From positions 25,859-89,858 of the forward strand of contig JAGXTF010000012.1 in the NCBI GenBank assembly GCA_018333525.1: 64,000 bases of DNA, in the 5' to 3' direction. A program made the translations under genes and the position numbers. Shown piece by piece: positions 8,540 to 16,692 of this stretch (positions are counted from its first letter, which is position 1; every line of letters begins with the position of its first letter). This stretch comes from Bacteroidota bacterium. GTDB lineage: Bacteria > Bacteroidota > Bacteroidia > NS11-12g > UBA955. The notes under the pieces are model-generated. The model was given only the letters and a program-made list of their open reading frames with translations, was not told the DNA's origin and searched no databases.

Positions 8540-9892
8540 TTAACTGAAATCCACAGGTTCGGCATTCAGCGTACCATACAACAAACCATCCGGGTTGTGT
8601 AGCTTGGACAAGTGCTCGATTTCCGTTGCACCTGTGCCGTAATACTTTACAGAGATATTGTTTTCAGCCGGATCTGCATAATTCGGATATAGAAATCCAT
8701 TCAAAAAGGGTTGCAATTTTTGATACGTTTCGTTTACCCATTGTGTAGCTCCGTAACGTTCCTGGTCTTCAAACCAAACACCCATAATGCTCAGAATAAA
8801 ATTGGCATCCCTGTGTGCGAATGCAATTTCTGCATGATCCGGATGTTGAATTTTCCCACTCAGTGTATCCAGATTGATTCTACAGTAAGGTGTAGGGCAT
8901 TTGGAATAGGCATCTAATAGTATTTGTATGACTTCTGCAGCGATATTCCCCTGAATGAGCCCATTCTTCCATTGAAAGCAGGGACCTTCAACAATCGTAC
9001 TTGCATTGATCTGCTGCATTTCTGTATAGGAATAGGTGCCAATATTATGAAATACCGGTTCAGCCCATTGAAGCATGGTTTGAAAGTAAGACATGCCTAT
9101 TTCAGAATCTCCGTTATACATGCCATAAATCTTGATAATCGGACCCATTTCCTGGTTGATGCGCAAGTACAGATTCAGAGCTTCCGGTGCATCCTGGAGC
9201 ATTTTGTCGTAGAGAGGAAGGATTTCTTCTGCATGGTTCAAATGCCAGCAAATATTACCGCCGACAACCTGTGCGGGAATGTCAGATAACCTGAATTTCA
9301 AACTGGTAACAATGCCGAAATTGCCCTGGCCGGCACCTTGCAGGGCTCGATACAGAGAAGTATTGGATGTTTTGTTGCATACCAAAACTTCACCACGCAT
9401 ATTGATCAATTCGGCCTCCAAAAGGTGATCGCAGGTTAGACCAAGTGATCTGGACAAAAAACCATTTCCGCCTCCGAGCGTGAGACCGGCTATCCCTACA
9501 ACAGGGCAATCCCCGAGTGGAATGGCTTTGAGGTTTGGATTCAATGCAGCATCAATTTCGTGTGCCAAAGCTCCGGCACCAATTTCTACTGAATTTTCCT
9601 TCCAGTTGGGAGTAATGGTTTTGATTTTTCGCATGGATACCACCAATCCATTTTCATTGAGACCTGAGCCCACGGTACTATGGCCACCATTTAAAACAGA
9701 AATGCGAATTTGATTTTGTTGCGCAAATAATACAGCTTGTACAATATCCTCATTGGATTCTGCAACCAGAACTGCAATTGGTTTTTTTTGAAAATGACCG
9801 TTAAAAGTGAAGAGATTTTCGGAATATCCGGAATCTTCTTGTAAATAAATTTTACCCTTGCATGAAGCGCTCAGGACATTCCAGTCCAACAT
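8540..9892 (-). CDS. Berberine-bridge-type FAD-dependent oxidoreductase next to the repeat peptide gene
   Basis: The 450-residue protein has a PP-loop FAD-binding domain with LNGGHSTVGSG, where His71 is the usual covalent FAD attachment residue, and GLTLGGGNGFLSRSLGLTCD, where the second flavin-contact loop lies. Cys129 in DCPVVGIAG may be a second flavin ligand as in bicovalent oxidases, but this is less sure. The C-terminal NYADPAENNISVKYYG region matches the BBE domain. Such enzymes oxidise alcohols, amines or form C-C bonds using oxygen. No signal peptide is seen, so it should act in the cytoplasm. It starts 22 bases after the stop of the Trp-Tyr repeat peptide on the same strand, so the two are almost certainly cotranscribed. 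Confidence 0.9.
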   Translation of the reverse strand: MLDWNVLSASCKGKIYLQEDSGYSENLFTFNGHFQKKPIAVLVAESNEDIVQAVLFAQQNQIRISVLNGGHSTVGSGLNENGLVVSMRKIKTITPNWKENSVEIGAGALAHEIDAALNPNLKAIPLGDCPVVGIAGLTLGGGNGFLSRSLGLTCDHLLEAELINMRGEVLVCNKTSNTSLYRALQGAGQGNFGIVTSLKFRLSDIPAQVVGGNICWHLNHAEEILPLYDKMLQDAPEALNLYLRINQEMGPIIKIYGMYNGDSEIGMSYFQTMLQWAEPVFHNIGTYSYTEMQQINASTIVEGPCFQWKNGLIQGNIAAEVIQILLDAYSKCPTPYCRINLDTLSGKIQHPDHAEIAFAHRDANFILSIMGVWFEDQERYGATQWVNETYQKLQPFLNGFLYPNYADPAENNISVKYYGTGATEIEHLSKLHNPDGLLYGTLNAEPVDFS

Positions 9893-9914
9893 TTAGATAA
9901 AAGGCGCAAATCAA

Positions 9915-10112
9915 TCAGTGCTTTTCGCGAATGTACCAGCCGGCACCTTTCCTATTTTCATTCAGGTACCATCCCGGTGTGCTTTTTTCATTCAAATACC
10001 ATCCCGGAGTAGATTTACGCAAAGCAAAAGTGCTTTTGGGGTTTGGAATGGTTTCGAAATCAAAATTGTCTTTTGATGGGGTAACCGAGAATTCCATTTT
10101 CAATTTTTCCAT
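9915..10112 (-). CDS. Candidate RiPP precursor peptide with three GWY repeats
   Basis: The 65-residue product has a leader-like N-terminal half (residues 1-32, charged, with FDFETIPNP) and a repeated C-terminal half. The decamer KSTPGWYLNE occurs exactly twice, at residues 33-42 and 43-52, and a third related copy GAGWYIRE lies at 56-63. Trp38, Trp48 and Trp59 are each followed by Tyr. The two exact copies differ at several third-codon positions in the DNA, which points to selection for the peptide. The ATG is at 10110-10112 and the candidate promoter lies 30 bases upstream. Its downstream neighbour is the FAD oxidoreductase, and a halogenase with a peptide-recognition-like domain is in the divergent operon. 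The size, the repeats and this context suggest a multi-core peptide substrate. No known precursor family is recognised. Confidence 0.75.
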   Translation of the reverse strand: MEKLKMEFSVTPSKDNFDFETIPNPKSTFALRKSTPGWYLNEKSTPGWYLNENRKGAGWYIREKH

Positions 10113-10141
10113 GGCTATAGGTTAAATTTATCTTGAATTGT

Positions 10142-10172
10142 CAAATATAATCAAAAGAAGCACAAAAACAAT
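10142..10172 (-). promoter_or_regulatory. Candidate promoter of the precursor/FAD oxidoreductase operon
   Basis: On the minus strand ATTG at 10169-10172 is followed after 19 bases by a perfect -7 element TATATTTG at 10142-10149. Transcription would start near 10137, about 25 bases ahead of the peptide ATG. Confidence 0.6.
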
Positions 10173-10533
10173 TTTGGGGTAAATTCCGCATGATTAATTT
10201 CCCTTCTTATCCGTATAAAAAGATGGTAAGTAAGGAGATACCTAACCGGTTAATGACGGGAATTGTCTGCATTTCAATGACGGTTTTTATGTTTTGATGT
10301 TGTACGAATTGCATGTTTTTTGATAACGAAATCAGAAAAAACGGGATGCAATTTTGTAACATTTGTTACTGTATTGGTTGTGAATAAAGGTTGAATTTCC
10401 GTTTGATCTCCATTTTGAAATATCGCAATATCCATAACTGGTATGTGTTTTAGCGTGTAATGGCCAAACAGTACAATTCCGGTAAAACTTAAATATTCGT
10501 TGTAAATAAATGACCAAATGTGGAGATTTTTCT

Positions 10534-10541
10534 TACATTTG
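10534..10541 (+). promoter_or_regulatory. Candidate -7 element of the cyclase/halogenase operon
   Basis: TACATTTG matches the Bacteroidota -7 consensus fully and lies 24 bases before the cyclase ATG at 10565. No good TTTG is found at the expected distance upstream, so this promoter may need an activator or may be weak. Confidence 0.4.
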
Positions 10542-10564
10542 AGGTCACAAGCAACTGGGAATGA

Positions 10565-12544
10565 ATGCATAGAAATTACTTCCTCCTCATTTTATTTGTC
10601 TTTAATTTATCCTTATTCTCTCAAAACAACAACGCATTGCAATGGAGCAATGACGTGCGGGAAATACAGGAGTTTCAGACAATTCCGGACCGAAATTTTA
10701 GTCCGAAATCGGCCATGTCACAGTCCAACTGGAGGGTGCATCATTCAAATGAATCGAATTTGTCTGCCGACACAAATACCTATTGGGCGCGATTTGCATT
10801 GGTGAATCAAACGGATGCAGATCATACCTGGATTTTGGAATTGGATAAATGGACCGACGTTCAATTGTATATAAACGGAGATGATAAAAATCCAAAACGA
10901 ACCGGACATTTTGTTGCCTTTGACAAAAAAGATTTTGCACATGCAAATTACAATTTGTTGCGGGTGGATATACAAGCCGGAGACACAGTTTCCTGTTTGT
11001 TAAGGCTGGAGAAGTCCAACGCTTATTTCGCGGTTCCTGCCAGCTTTGAATTTAAGGCCATGAGTCTGGAAAAGTATTTTTCCAATCAATTTAAAAGCAG
11101 GATTTGGCTGGGATTGTTTCTCGGTTTTTATCTGATAATGCTCGCTCATAATTTATTTATTTACTGGTCTACCAAAGACCATTACTATGTGCATTATTTA
11201 ATCATACTGGCCACACTGTTGTTGCTTACGCTACACAACTTCGGATATACGGTTTCCCTGCTGCATTTTATTCCCAATTACGGGTTTATCCATGCAAAGG
11301 TTCAATTTATTCTCAGTGCAATACTCGGTGTAAATATGATATTATTTACCCAGCAGTTTCTGCATTTGAAAACCGAATTTCCGCGCATTCATAAATTGTT
11401 GCGCATATTGATGATTCTGGTTATTCTAATGCCATTACCCTCCTTCTTCGGACAGGCAGAAGTGAATGAAAAAATTTCCGGAATGTTGGGGACACTTACC
11501 ATGATAGTGATCATGATTACTGCGGTTAAATCCTGGCTCGCGAAATTTCCTTCATCCGATTATTTTGTAGTGGGATACGGCGCATTTTCAACCGGAATTG
11601 TAGTTTTATTGCTGAGTTTTCTCGGTATTTTACCGGCCTATTTTCTGGAATATTATCCTATGAATATCGGTTCCAGTATTGAAATGATTTTCTTTTCCAT
11701 TGCGTTGGGGAACCGAATTAATTTACTGGCGAGAGATAATGAAGAAAAACAAAAACTTATCATTACACAGCTTCGTGCCAATGAAGAATTGCAGACAAAA
11801 GTGAACCGGGAACTGGACCAAAAGGTAAAAGAACGCACGATAGAAATTGAAAAGCAAAAAATAGAAATTGAGGAGCAACGCGATTTGGTTGCCATGGAGA
11901 AAAAGAAATCCGATGAATTGATTCTGAATATTTTGCCAGCAGCAACTGCTGAAGAATTGAAGCTTACGGGAAAGGCAAAACCCCAATACTATGAATCTGC
12001 TTCCGTATTATTTGCCGATATAGTTTCATTCACCAAAAAAGCTATGGAAGCAGAGGCAAATGAAATTGTTGCAGATCTGGATTATTGTTTTGGTGCATTT
12101 GACACCATAATGATGAAATACAATATGGAAAAAATTAAAACCATAGGCGACGGTTATCTGGCAGTTGGAGGCATTCCTATTGCAAATGAAAGCAATCCCA
12201 TGGATGCCATACGGGCAGGGATGGAAATGCAGGAATTCATGAAATCCTTTGCTGCTGCGAGAAAAGCGAAGGGAAAAAATGAATGGGGAATTCGAATTGG
12301 AATTCACACAGGACCAATCATTGCCGGAGTTGTAGGTAAAAATAAATTTGCCTATGATGTTTGGGGCGATACCGTAAATACTGCATCGCGAATGGAATCT
12401 GCAGGAGAAAGCGATCGTGTGAATGTTTCTGAAAGCACCTATTTATTGGCAAAAAATCATTTTACATTCGCTCACAGGGGAAAAGTGCATGCAAAAAATA
12501 TTGGTGAAATGGACATGTATTTTGTGGTGAAAGAATTGAATTAA
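10565..12544 (+). CDS. Membrane adenylate cyclase (7TMR-DISM plus class III cyclase)
   Basis: The 659-residue protein has a signal peptide (to about residue 20), a periplasmic 7TMR-DISM-extracellular-like beta domain (about 30-165), seven membrane segments (about 175-385), a coiled coil (about 388-450), and a class III nucleotidyl cyclase domain at the C-terminus. The two metal aspartates are Asp485 in FADIVSFT and Asp529 in GDGYLAVGG. Lys525 and the Asp of AYDVWGDTVN are the residues that select adenine, so the product is probably cAMP. It senses an unknown periplasmic signal. It is the first gene of a rightward operon, 14 bases before the VioB-like gene, so it may control or report on the biosynthetic genes; that role is inference. 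Confidence 0.88.
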   Translation: MHRNYFLLILFVFNLSLFSQNNNALQWSNDVREIQEFQTIPDRNFSPKSAMSQSNWRVHHSNESNLSADTNTYWARFALVNQTDADHTWILELDKWTDVQLYINGDDKNPKRTGHFVAFDKKDFAHANYNLLRVDIQAGDTVSCLLRLEKSNAYFAVPASFEFKAMSLEKYFSNQFKSRIWLGLFLGFYLIMLAHNLFIYWSTKDHYYVHYLIILATLLLLTLHNFGYTVSLLHFIPNYGFIHAKVQFILSAILGVNMILFTQQFLHLKTEFPRIHKLLRILMILVILMPLPSFFGQAEVNEKISGMLGTLTMIVIMITAVKSWLAKFPSSDYFVVGYGAFSTGIVVLLLSFLGILPAYFLEYYPMNIGSSIEMIFFSIALGNRINLLARDNEEKQKLIITQLRANEELQTKVNRELDQKVKERTIEIEKQKIEIEEQRDLVAMEKKKSDELILNILPAATAEELKLTGKAKPQYYESASVLFADIVSFTKKAMEAEANEIVADLDYCFGAFDTIMMKYNMEKIKTIGDGYLAVGGIPIANESNPMDAIRAGMEMQEFMKSFAAARKAKGKNEWGIRIGIHTGPIIAGVVGKNKFAYDVWGDTVNTASRMESAGESDRVNVSESTYLLAKNHFTFAHRGKVHAKNIGEMDMYFVVKELN

Positions 12545-12558
12545 AATCGAATTTACGC

Positions 12559-14796
12559 ATGTCGCAATTTGATTTTCCAAGGCTCAATTTTACAGGCAGA
12601 AGTTATATTGATCCGGCTACGGCCAATAATGGCTGGTTCGTGCCACTGGTAATATTTCAACCCATTTCCATAAAAGCAGTTTGTCCGCCCAGGGTTTATG
12701 TAGATGCGAAATTTATTTTGAATGGTAAGTCGCTGGAGGATATTGAGGCAATATTACCACCGGGTGCAGAAATAAAAGAGGATTTTGAAGGGCTGTATAA
12801 GGGCGCGAAATATGTAGAAATATTGAGTATCCATACAGAATCGGTTTTTAAAGAATGGGCTGGAATTCCTTTGGGAAATTATGAAGCCGATAAAGCGTAC
12901 TGGCGGCTGTATCAGGCTGTAGGCCCGAATGCAAAAGGTACCCAGTCTTTAATTGGCGCTACCCCCGGATATTGGAATTATTATGGAACCATGCAATACC
13001 GTTTTCTGCAAGCAGATATATGTAGTGTTGCGGTGAATGATAACCATTCGGTTACACAAATATTTACTGAGGATTCGGAAAATTTGCCACCTGAAATAGG
13101 TGAAATGTTGGGTGCCAAACTGGATATGTTTTCGAAAATTGGGGATTATTCTACCCATGAAGCCGTAATGGTAGATCTGTTGCCCACAATGGCCATGTAC
13201 AGCCAGATTTTTTGCAACAGATTGAACATGCTGAAAGGTGATAAGGTCCTTTTTTCAGGCAGCCCCAAAAAAGGTTCCTTAAGGCTGGTAAATGCATTTC
13301 GCGTGGTAAATGAAAATATGCCACAGGGGGCATCCGGTACATTTTTCTCGGCAATTCCTCTGGAAGATCTGGATGATGGTTTGCAATCTCCGGTGATTCA
13401 ATTCTTGGATCAGTATAGAGATAAAAGTAGAAAATTAAAGGGCATATTTATCCAACAGGTAATATCAGAAGTCGAGGAAGTGAGATCTGTGAATTACAAA
13501 CAAAACGGAAAAGTATCCAATGCGGCATTCGGAAAGCTCTGTGGAACCATTTCACCATGGTATGACGAGGATATGCTGAACTGGCCTGTTGCGAGACAAC
13601 TCAATGGCGGAATTCCTTTTTTAAAACACAGTGTACCCGGATATATTTCACCTGTTGCAGTAATGACTCCGATGTTGTTTCAATTTCAGGAAGCACGCAA
13701 TATGCTGGTAGTGGATTTTTTGAATAATTTTCCGGTAATCAATACCTCACACTTTGGCGATACACCTGCAGAACCCAGCCCGAAAGAAACCAATACTTAT
13801 GAAACTTACCCGCTGGGAACTCTGGATTTTGTATTGCAATATGAATCGGAAAACAGTGTAGAGAATATCCCAATTGGTTCCATAACTATAGACCACAAAA
13901 ACTGGCCCAGAGAGAAATATTTTAAAGAGGGCGGCATCGTAGAAATTCCTATTCCGGACCATTCAAATTTAAGCAGTGAAAAATTAAGGAATGGAAACCT
14001 TTTGGTTTTTAACAAACAAATTTCTGCAGATGCACCCTTGATGATAGAAACTCCGTATGTAATTACTTCGGAACAGTGCGGCATGTATTCTGAAGTAGAT
14101 CAGGATCCGGCGGTAGGCTTTCGAAGTAATAGCCATTTGCGCGAACCTTTTTTTATTCGAATTTTCAAACATGGCGTTCCACAAAAAGAAAAAACAAGAA
14201 TTTATATCATTGAAATAAAAATCAGTGATGGGGGTGCAATGAAACAGGAACGTTTGTATCGGATCGAAGATTACTGCGATATGGATCGCATTACCTTTCC
14301 CAATCACGAGGCTGCAAATGCAATTTATTTGTTTTCGGCAAACGCACCACAGTTGCCATTAACACCGCAGTACCCGGTGCAACTGTTAACAACCGGTTTT
14401 TTTGTAAATCTGAAAGTTTTGCCAACCCATGATTACGGAAGGTTTTTAAATCCGAAACATCCTGAATACAGAAAGGTAACCTTTGCAGATTTGTACGACG
14501 AAATTTTTAAGACCTATTCTATGATAACTCCATTGATGCGTTTTGAAAAACACCGTTGGGATAATGAACATATGGCAAAATTACTGGTGGAAAAAACCCA
14601 CCCTGAATTCTGGGCAGATGCAGGTTATATGCCTATTAGCCGCGATCTTTCAGAAGACCAGTTGGAACTGATCTGGCAATGGGCATCGGAATTTAAAAAA
14701 CTGGAAAAACCAATTCCCATTCGCGGATTAAAGAAAGAAATGGCGACGATTTTAAAAACGGAGCATTTAGATGGAATTGAATTTTTTAATAAATAA
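12559..14796 (+). CDS. VioB/RebD N-terminal-part homologue
   Basis: The 745-residue protein starts MSQFDFPRLNFTG, closely like the start of VioB and RebD (the iminophenyl-pyruvate dimer/chromopyrrolate synthases of violacein and rebeccamycin), followed by the PATANN segment seen at the same place in VioB. Its last 110 residues, from VTFADLYDEIFKTYSMITPLM to MPISRDLSEDQLELIWQW, also match the VioB segment that precedes the ferritin-like domain. The ferritin-like domain itself is absent here and is encoded separately at 16689. In VioB and RebD the whole is one chain of about 1000 residues. There is no signal peptide. The catalytic role of the N-part alone is not known to me; the homology call is from memory of those sequences. 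Confidence 0.75.
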   Translation: MSQFDFPRLNFTGRSYIDPATANNGWFVPLVIFQPISIKAVCPPRVYVDAKFILNGKSLEDIEAILPPGAEIKEDFEGLYKGAKYVEILSIHTESVFKEWAGIPLGNYEADKAYWRLYQAVGPNAKGTQSLIGATPGYWNYYGTMQYRFLQADICSVAVNDNHSVTQIFTEDSENLPPEIGEMLGAKLDMFSKIGDYSTHEAVMVDLLPTMAMYSQIFCNRLNMLKGDKVLFSGSPKKGSLRLVNAFRVVNENMPQGASGTFFSAIPLEDLDDGLQSPVIQFLDQYRDKSRKLKGIFIQQVISEVEEVRSVNYKQNGKVSNAAFGKLCGTISPWYDEDMLNWPVARQLNGGIPFLKHSVPGYISPVAVMTPMLFQFQEARNMLVVDFLNNFPVINTSHFGDTPAEPSPKETNTYETYPLGTLDFVLQYESENSVENIPIGSITIDHKNWPREKYFKEGGIVEIPIPDHSNLSSEKLRNGNLLVFNKQISADAPLMIETPYVITSEQCGMYSEVDQDPAVGFRSNSHLREPFFIRIFKHGVPQKEKTRIYIIEIKISDGGAMKQERLYRIEDYCDMDRITFPNHEAANAIYLFSANAPQLPLTPQYPVQLLTTGFFVNLKVLPTHDYGRFLNPKHPEYRKVTFADLYDEIFKTYSMITPLMRFEKHRWDNEHMAKLLVEKTHPEFWADAGYMPISRDLSEDQLELIWQWASEFKKLEKPIPIRGLKKEMATILKTEHLDGIEFFNK

Positions 14797-14811
14797 TCAG
14801 TCATCCAAAGA

Positions 14812-16692
14812 ATGGAAATTAAAATACCGGATAAATTAACAGACGTAGATATTTTACTTCCGGCCAGCGGTGAAATAATAATTCGCAGAAACAGGGATGT
14901 AAATCAAATTAATGGTATAGCACCGGAGTTATTTATTAAAATATGGAACAACATAGACGGAATAAAAAGCACTACAGAAATTCACGCCCAATGTGCAGAG
15001 GATTTAACTCCTGAAAATCTAACAGATTTCTTGAACACCATCAACGGTATATGCATTCGTTTTGTTGGTGAAAAATTAGAAACCGTTCAGTTACATAAAT
15101 CTCCGGAGGCCGGAGAAAAAATGATACCCTTACTGGCGCCGGAGGATTTTGATGGTGTTTGTGTGAGGAATTTAGATGCCGGAAAAGATGCAGATCAGAT
15201 TTATAAAAAAGTGGTAGTGGTGGGTGGCGGTACGGCAGGTTATTTTACTGCATTGGCATTGAAGAAAAAAAGACCGGAATTACAGGTAACTATTGTTGAA
15301 AGTACTGGTATTCCGGTAATTGGGGTAGGGGAAGCAACCACTCCTGTGATACTGTCTTTTTTGCATGAAGTACTGGATATCCATCCCATGGATTTATATG
15401 AAGCGGTAAGACCTTCATGGAAACTGGGTATTAAATTCGATTGGGGTCTTCCCGGTGATTATCACTTTTTTAATCCATTTGGATTAAATAATCTTTTAGA
15501 AAGCGATTATTATAACAACGGCCTGGATTATGTAACATTGGGAACCACCCTGATGATGCAGGGGAAGGGATTAATAGCGAGAAAGAGAAACGGAGAATAT
15601 TATTCTCTGATGAATCAGGTGGGATATGCCTATCATTTGGAAAACAGAAATCTGATTCAATTTTTGAGAAGTATTATTCTGAAATCGGATATTGAATGGC
15701 TGGACCGTGTGGTGAAAAATGTGAAAGTGGATGAAAATGGAGATGTTTCAGCAATTGTTACGGACCGGGAAGAGGAGTTGTCGTATGACCTGTATATCGA
15801 TTGCAGCGGTTTCAAATCTCTGTTACTGGAAGGTGCAATGAAAAGTGAATTTATTCCATTTGATAAAACACTTTTTACGGATCGGGCAGTAACGGGAATT
15901 TACAATATTGAAGGGAATCCAAATCCTTTTACATTGGCACAGAGCATGCACCATGGCTGGAACTGGAATATTCCGGTGGATGGGGAAAACCACAGGGGAT
16001 ATGTGCATGCTTCTGCTTTTTGCACCGTGGATGAAGCCATGGCAGAAATGCAAAAAGTAAATCCCCAGATTACCGATTTTAAAGTAGTTCATTTCAAGTC
16101 CGGAAGGCACAGGGAATTTTGGAAAAACAATGTAATCGCCATTGGCAATTCTTATGCATTTGTAGAACCCTTGGAATCCACCGGTCTGCATATGATTATT
16201 GAAAGTGTAAAGACATTGCTGAAAAATCTTCCGGCTGAAAAGGGGAATAACACAGCCATTCGCGAAGCAGTGAACCAAAAAGTTGCCATGCAATGGGATT
16301 ACATCAAATGGTTTTTGGGAATACATTTTAAATACAACAAAAAATTTGATACCCCATATTGGAAACATTGCCGAAATGAAACAGATGTTTCCGGTGTGCA
16401 GGACTTGCTGGACCTCTATGGACAAATAGGACCACTCACCATTATTGCAGAAAATGATCCGGAAATATTGCAGTCTTTGGTACATGACCAGGTTTTTGGT
16501 GCTCACGGTTTTGATTATATGCTGATGGGCCAGAAAGTGCCTTGGGGCAAGCAGTTTCGTGTAGTACCTGAAAAAAGCGACTATTTGGAAAAGAGAAAAA
16601 AATGGCAGGAAATTGCAGATGAAGCATTAAGCCATAAAGAATCGCTGGATTTGTTCAAAAACCATCCCGATTTAATTCGAGAAATAATATGA
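14812..16692 (+). CDS. Flavin-dependent tryptophan-halogenase-like enzyme with fused PqqD-like (RRE) N-domain
   Basis: At 626 residues this is about 100 longer than free tryptophan halogenases. Residues of about 130-626 have every hallmark of the family: GGGTAG at 138-143 for FAD, VGEATTP, the catalytic Lys204 in SWKLGIKF, the halogenase motif WNWNIP at 383-388, and Glu455 in EPLESTG. The enzyme should use FADH2, oxygen and halide to make a Lys-bound hypohalous species. Residues of about 12-90 read like PqqD: ILLPASGEIIIRR, a LN-like INGIAPELFIKIW helix, NIDGIKSTTEI and LTDFLNTINGICI, which is the winged-helix peptide-recognition fold of many RiPP enzymes. It lies between the two VioB-like parts, 15 bases after one and overlapping the other by four. 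A flavin reductase is not adjacent. Confidence 0.85.
   Translation: MEIKIPDKLTDVDILLPASGEIIIRRNRDVNQINGIAPELFIKIWNNIDGIKSTTEIHAQCAEDLTPENLTDFLNTINGICIRFVGEKLETVQLHKSPEAGEKMIPLLAPEDFDGVCVRNLDAGKDADQIYKKVVVVGGGTAGYFTALALKKKRPELQVTIVESTGIPVIGVGEATTPVILSFLHEVLDIHPMDLYEAVRPSWKLGIKFDWGLPGDYHFFNPFGLNNLLESDYYNNGLDYVTLGTTLMMQGKGLIARKRNGEYYSLMNQVGYAYHLENRNLIQFLRSIILKSDIEWLDRVVKNVKVDENGDVSAIVTDREEELSYDLYIDCSGFKSLLLEGAMKSEFIPFDKTLFTDRAVTGIYNIEGNPNPFTLAQSMHHGWNWNIPVDGENHRGYVHASAFCTVDEAMAEMQKVNPQITDFKVVHFKSGRHREFWKNNVIAIGNSYAFVEPLESTGLHMIIESVKTLLKNLPAEKGNNTAIREAVNQKVAMQWDYIKWFLGIHFKYNKKFDTPYWKHCRNETDVSGVQDLLDLYGQIGPLTIIAENDPEILQSLVHDQVFGAHGFDYMLMGQKVPWGKQFRVVPEKSDYLEKRKKWQEIADEALSHKESLDLFKNHPDLIREII

Larger units (their letters stand above)
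10113..10564. promoter_or_regulatory. Divergent intergenic region between the two units of the biosynthetic island
   Basis: These 452 bases separate the leftward peptide gene from the rightward cyclase operon. They hold the leftward promoter at 10142-10172, a 14-base palindrome GTAACATTTGTTAC at 10356-10369 that could be an operator, and a rightward -7 element at 10534-10541. A leftward open frame across part of it has no recognisable protein character and I do not call it. The rest, about 10175-10350, shows nothing I can interpret. Confidence 0.55.

Noticed and set aside
9931..10125. Rightward open frame of 64 codons opposite the repeat peptide
   Set aside because: It is the antisense of the peptide gene; the repeated units there only reflect the peptide repeats, and the leftward frame has start, promoter and coupled downstream gene.
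10274..10570. Leftward open frame of 98 codons in the divergent region of the island
   Set aside because: The product has no recognisable pattern, lies over the cyclase promoter and start, and has no clear promoter. Noncoding regulatory DNA is the simpler reading.
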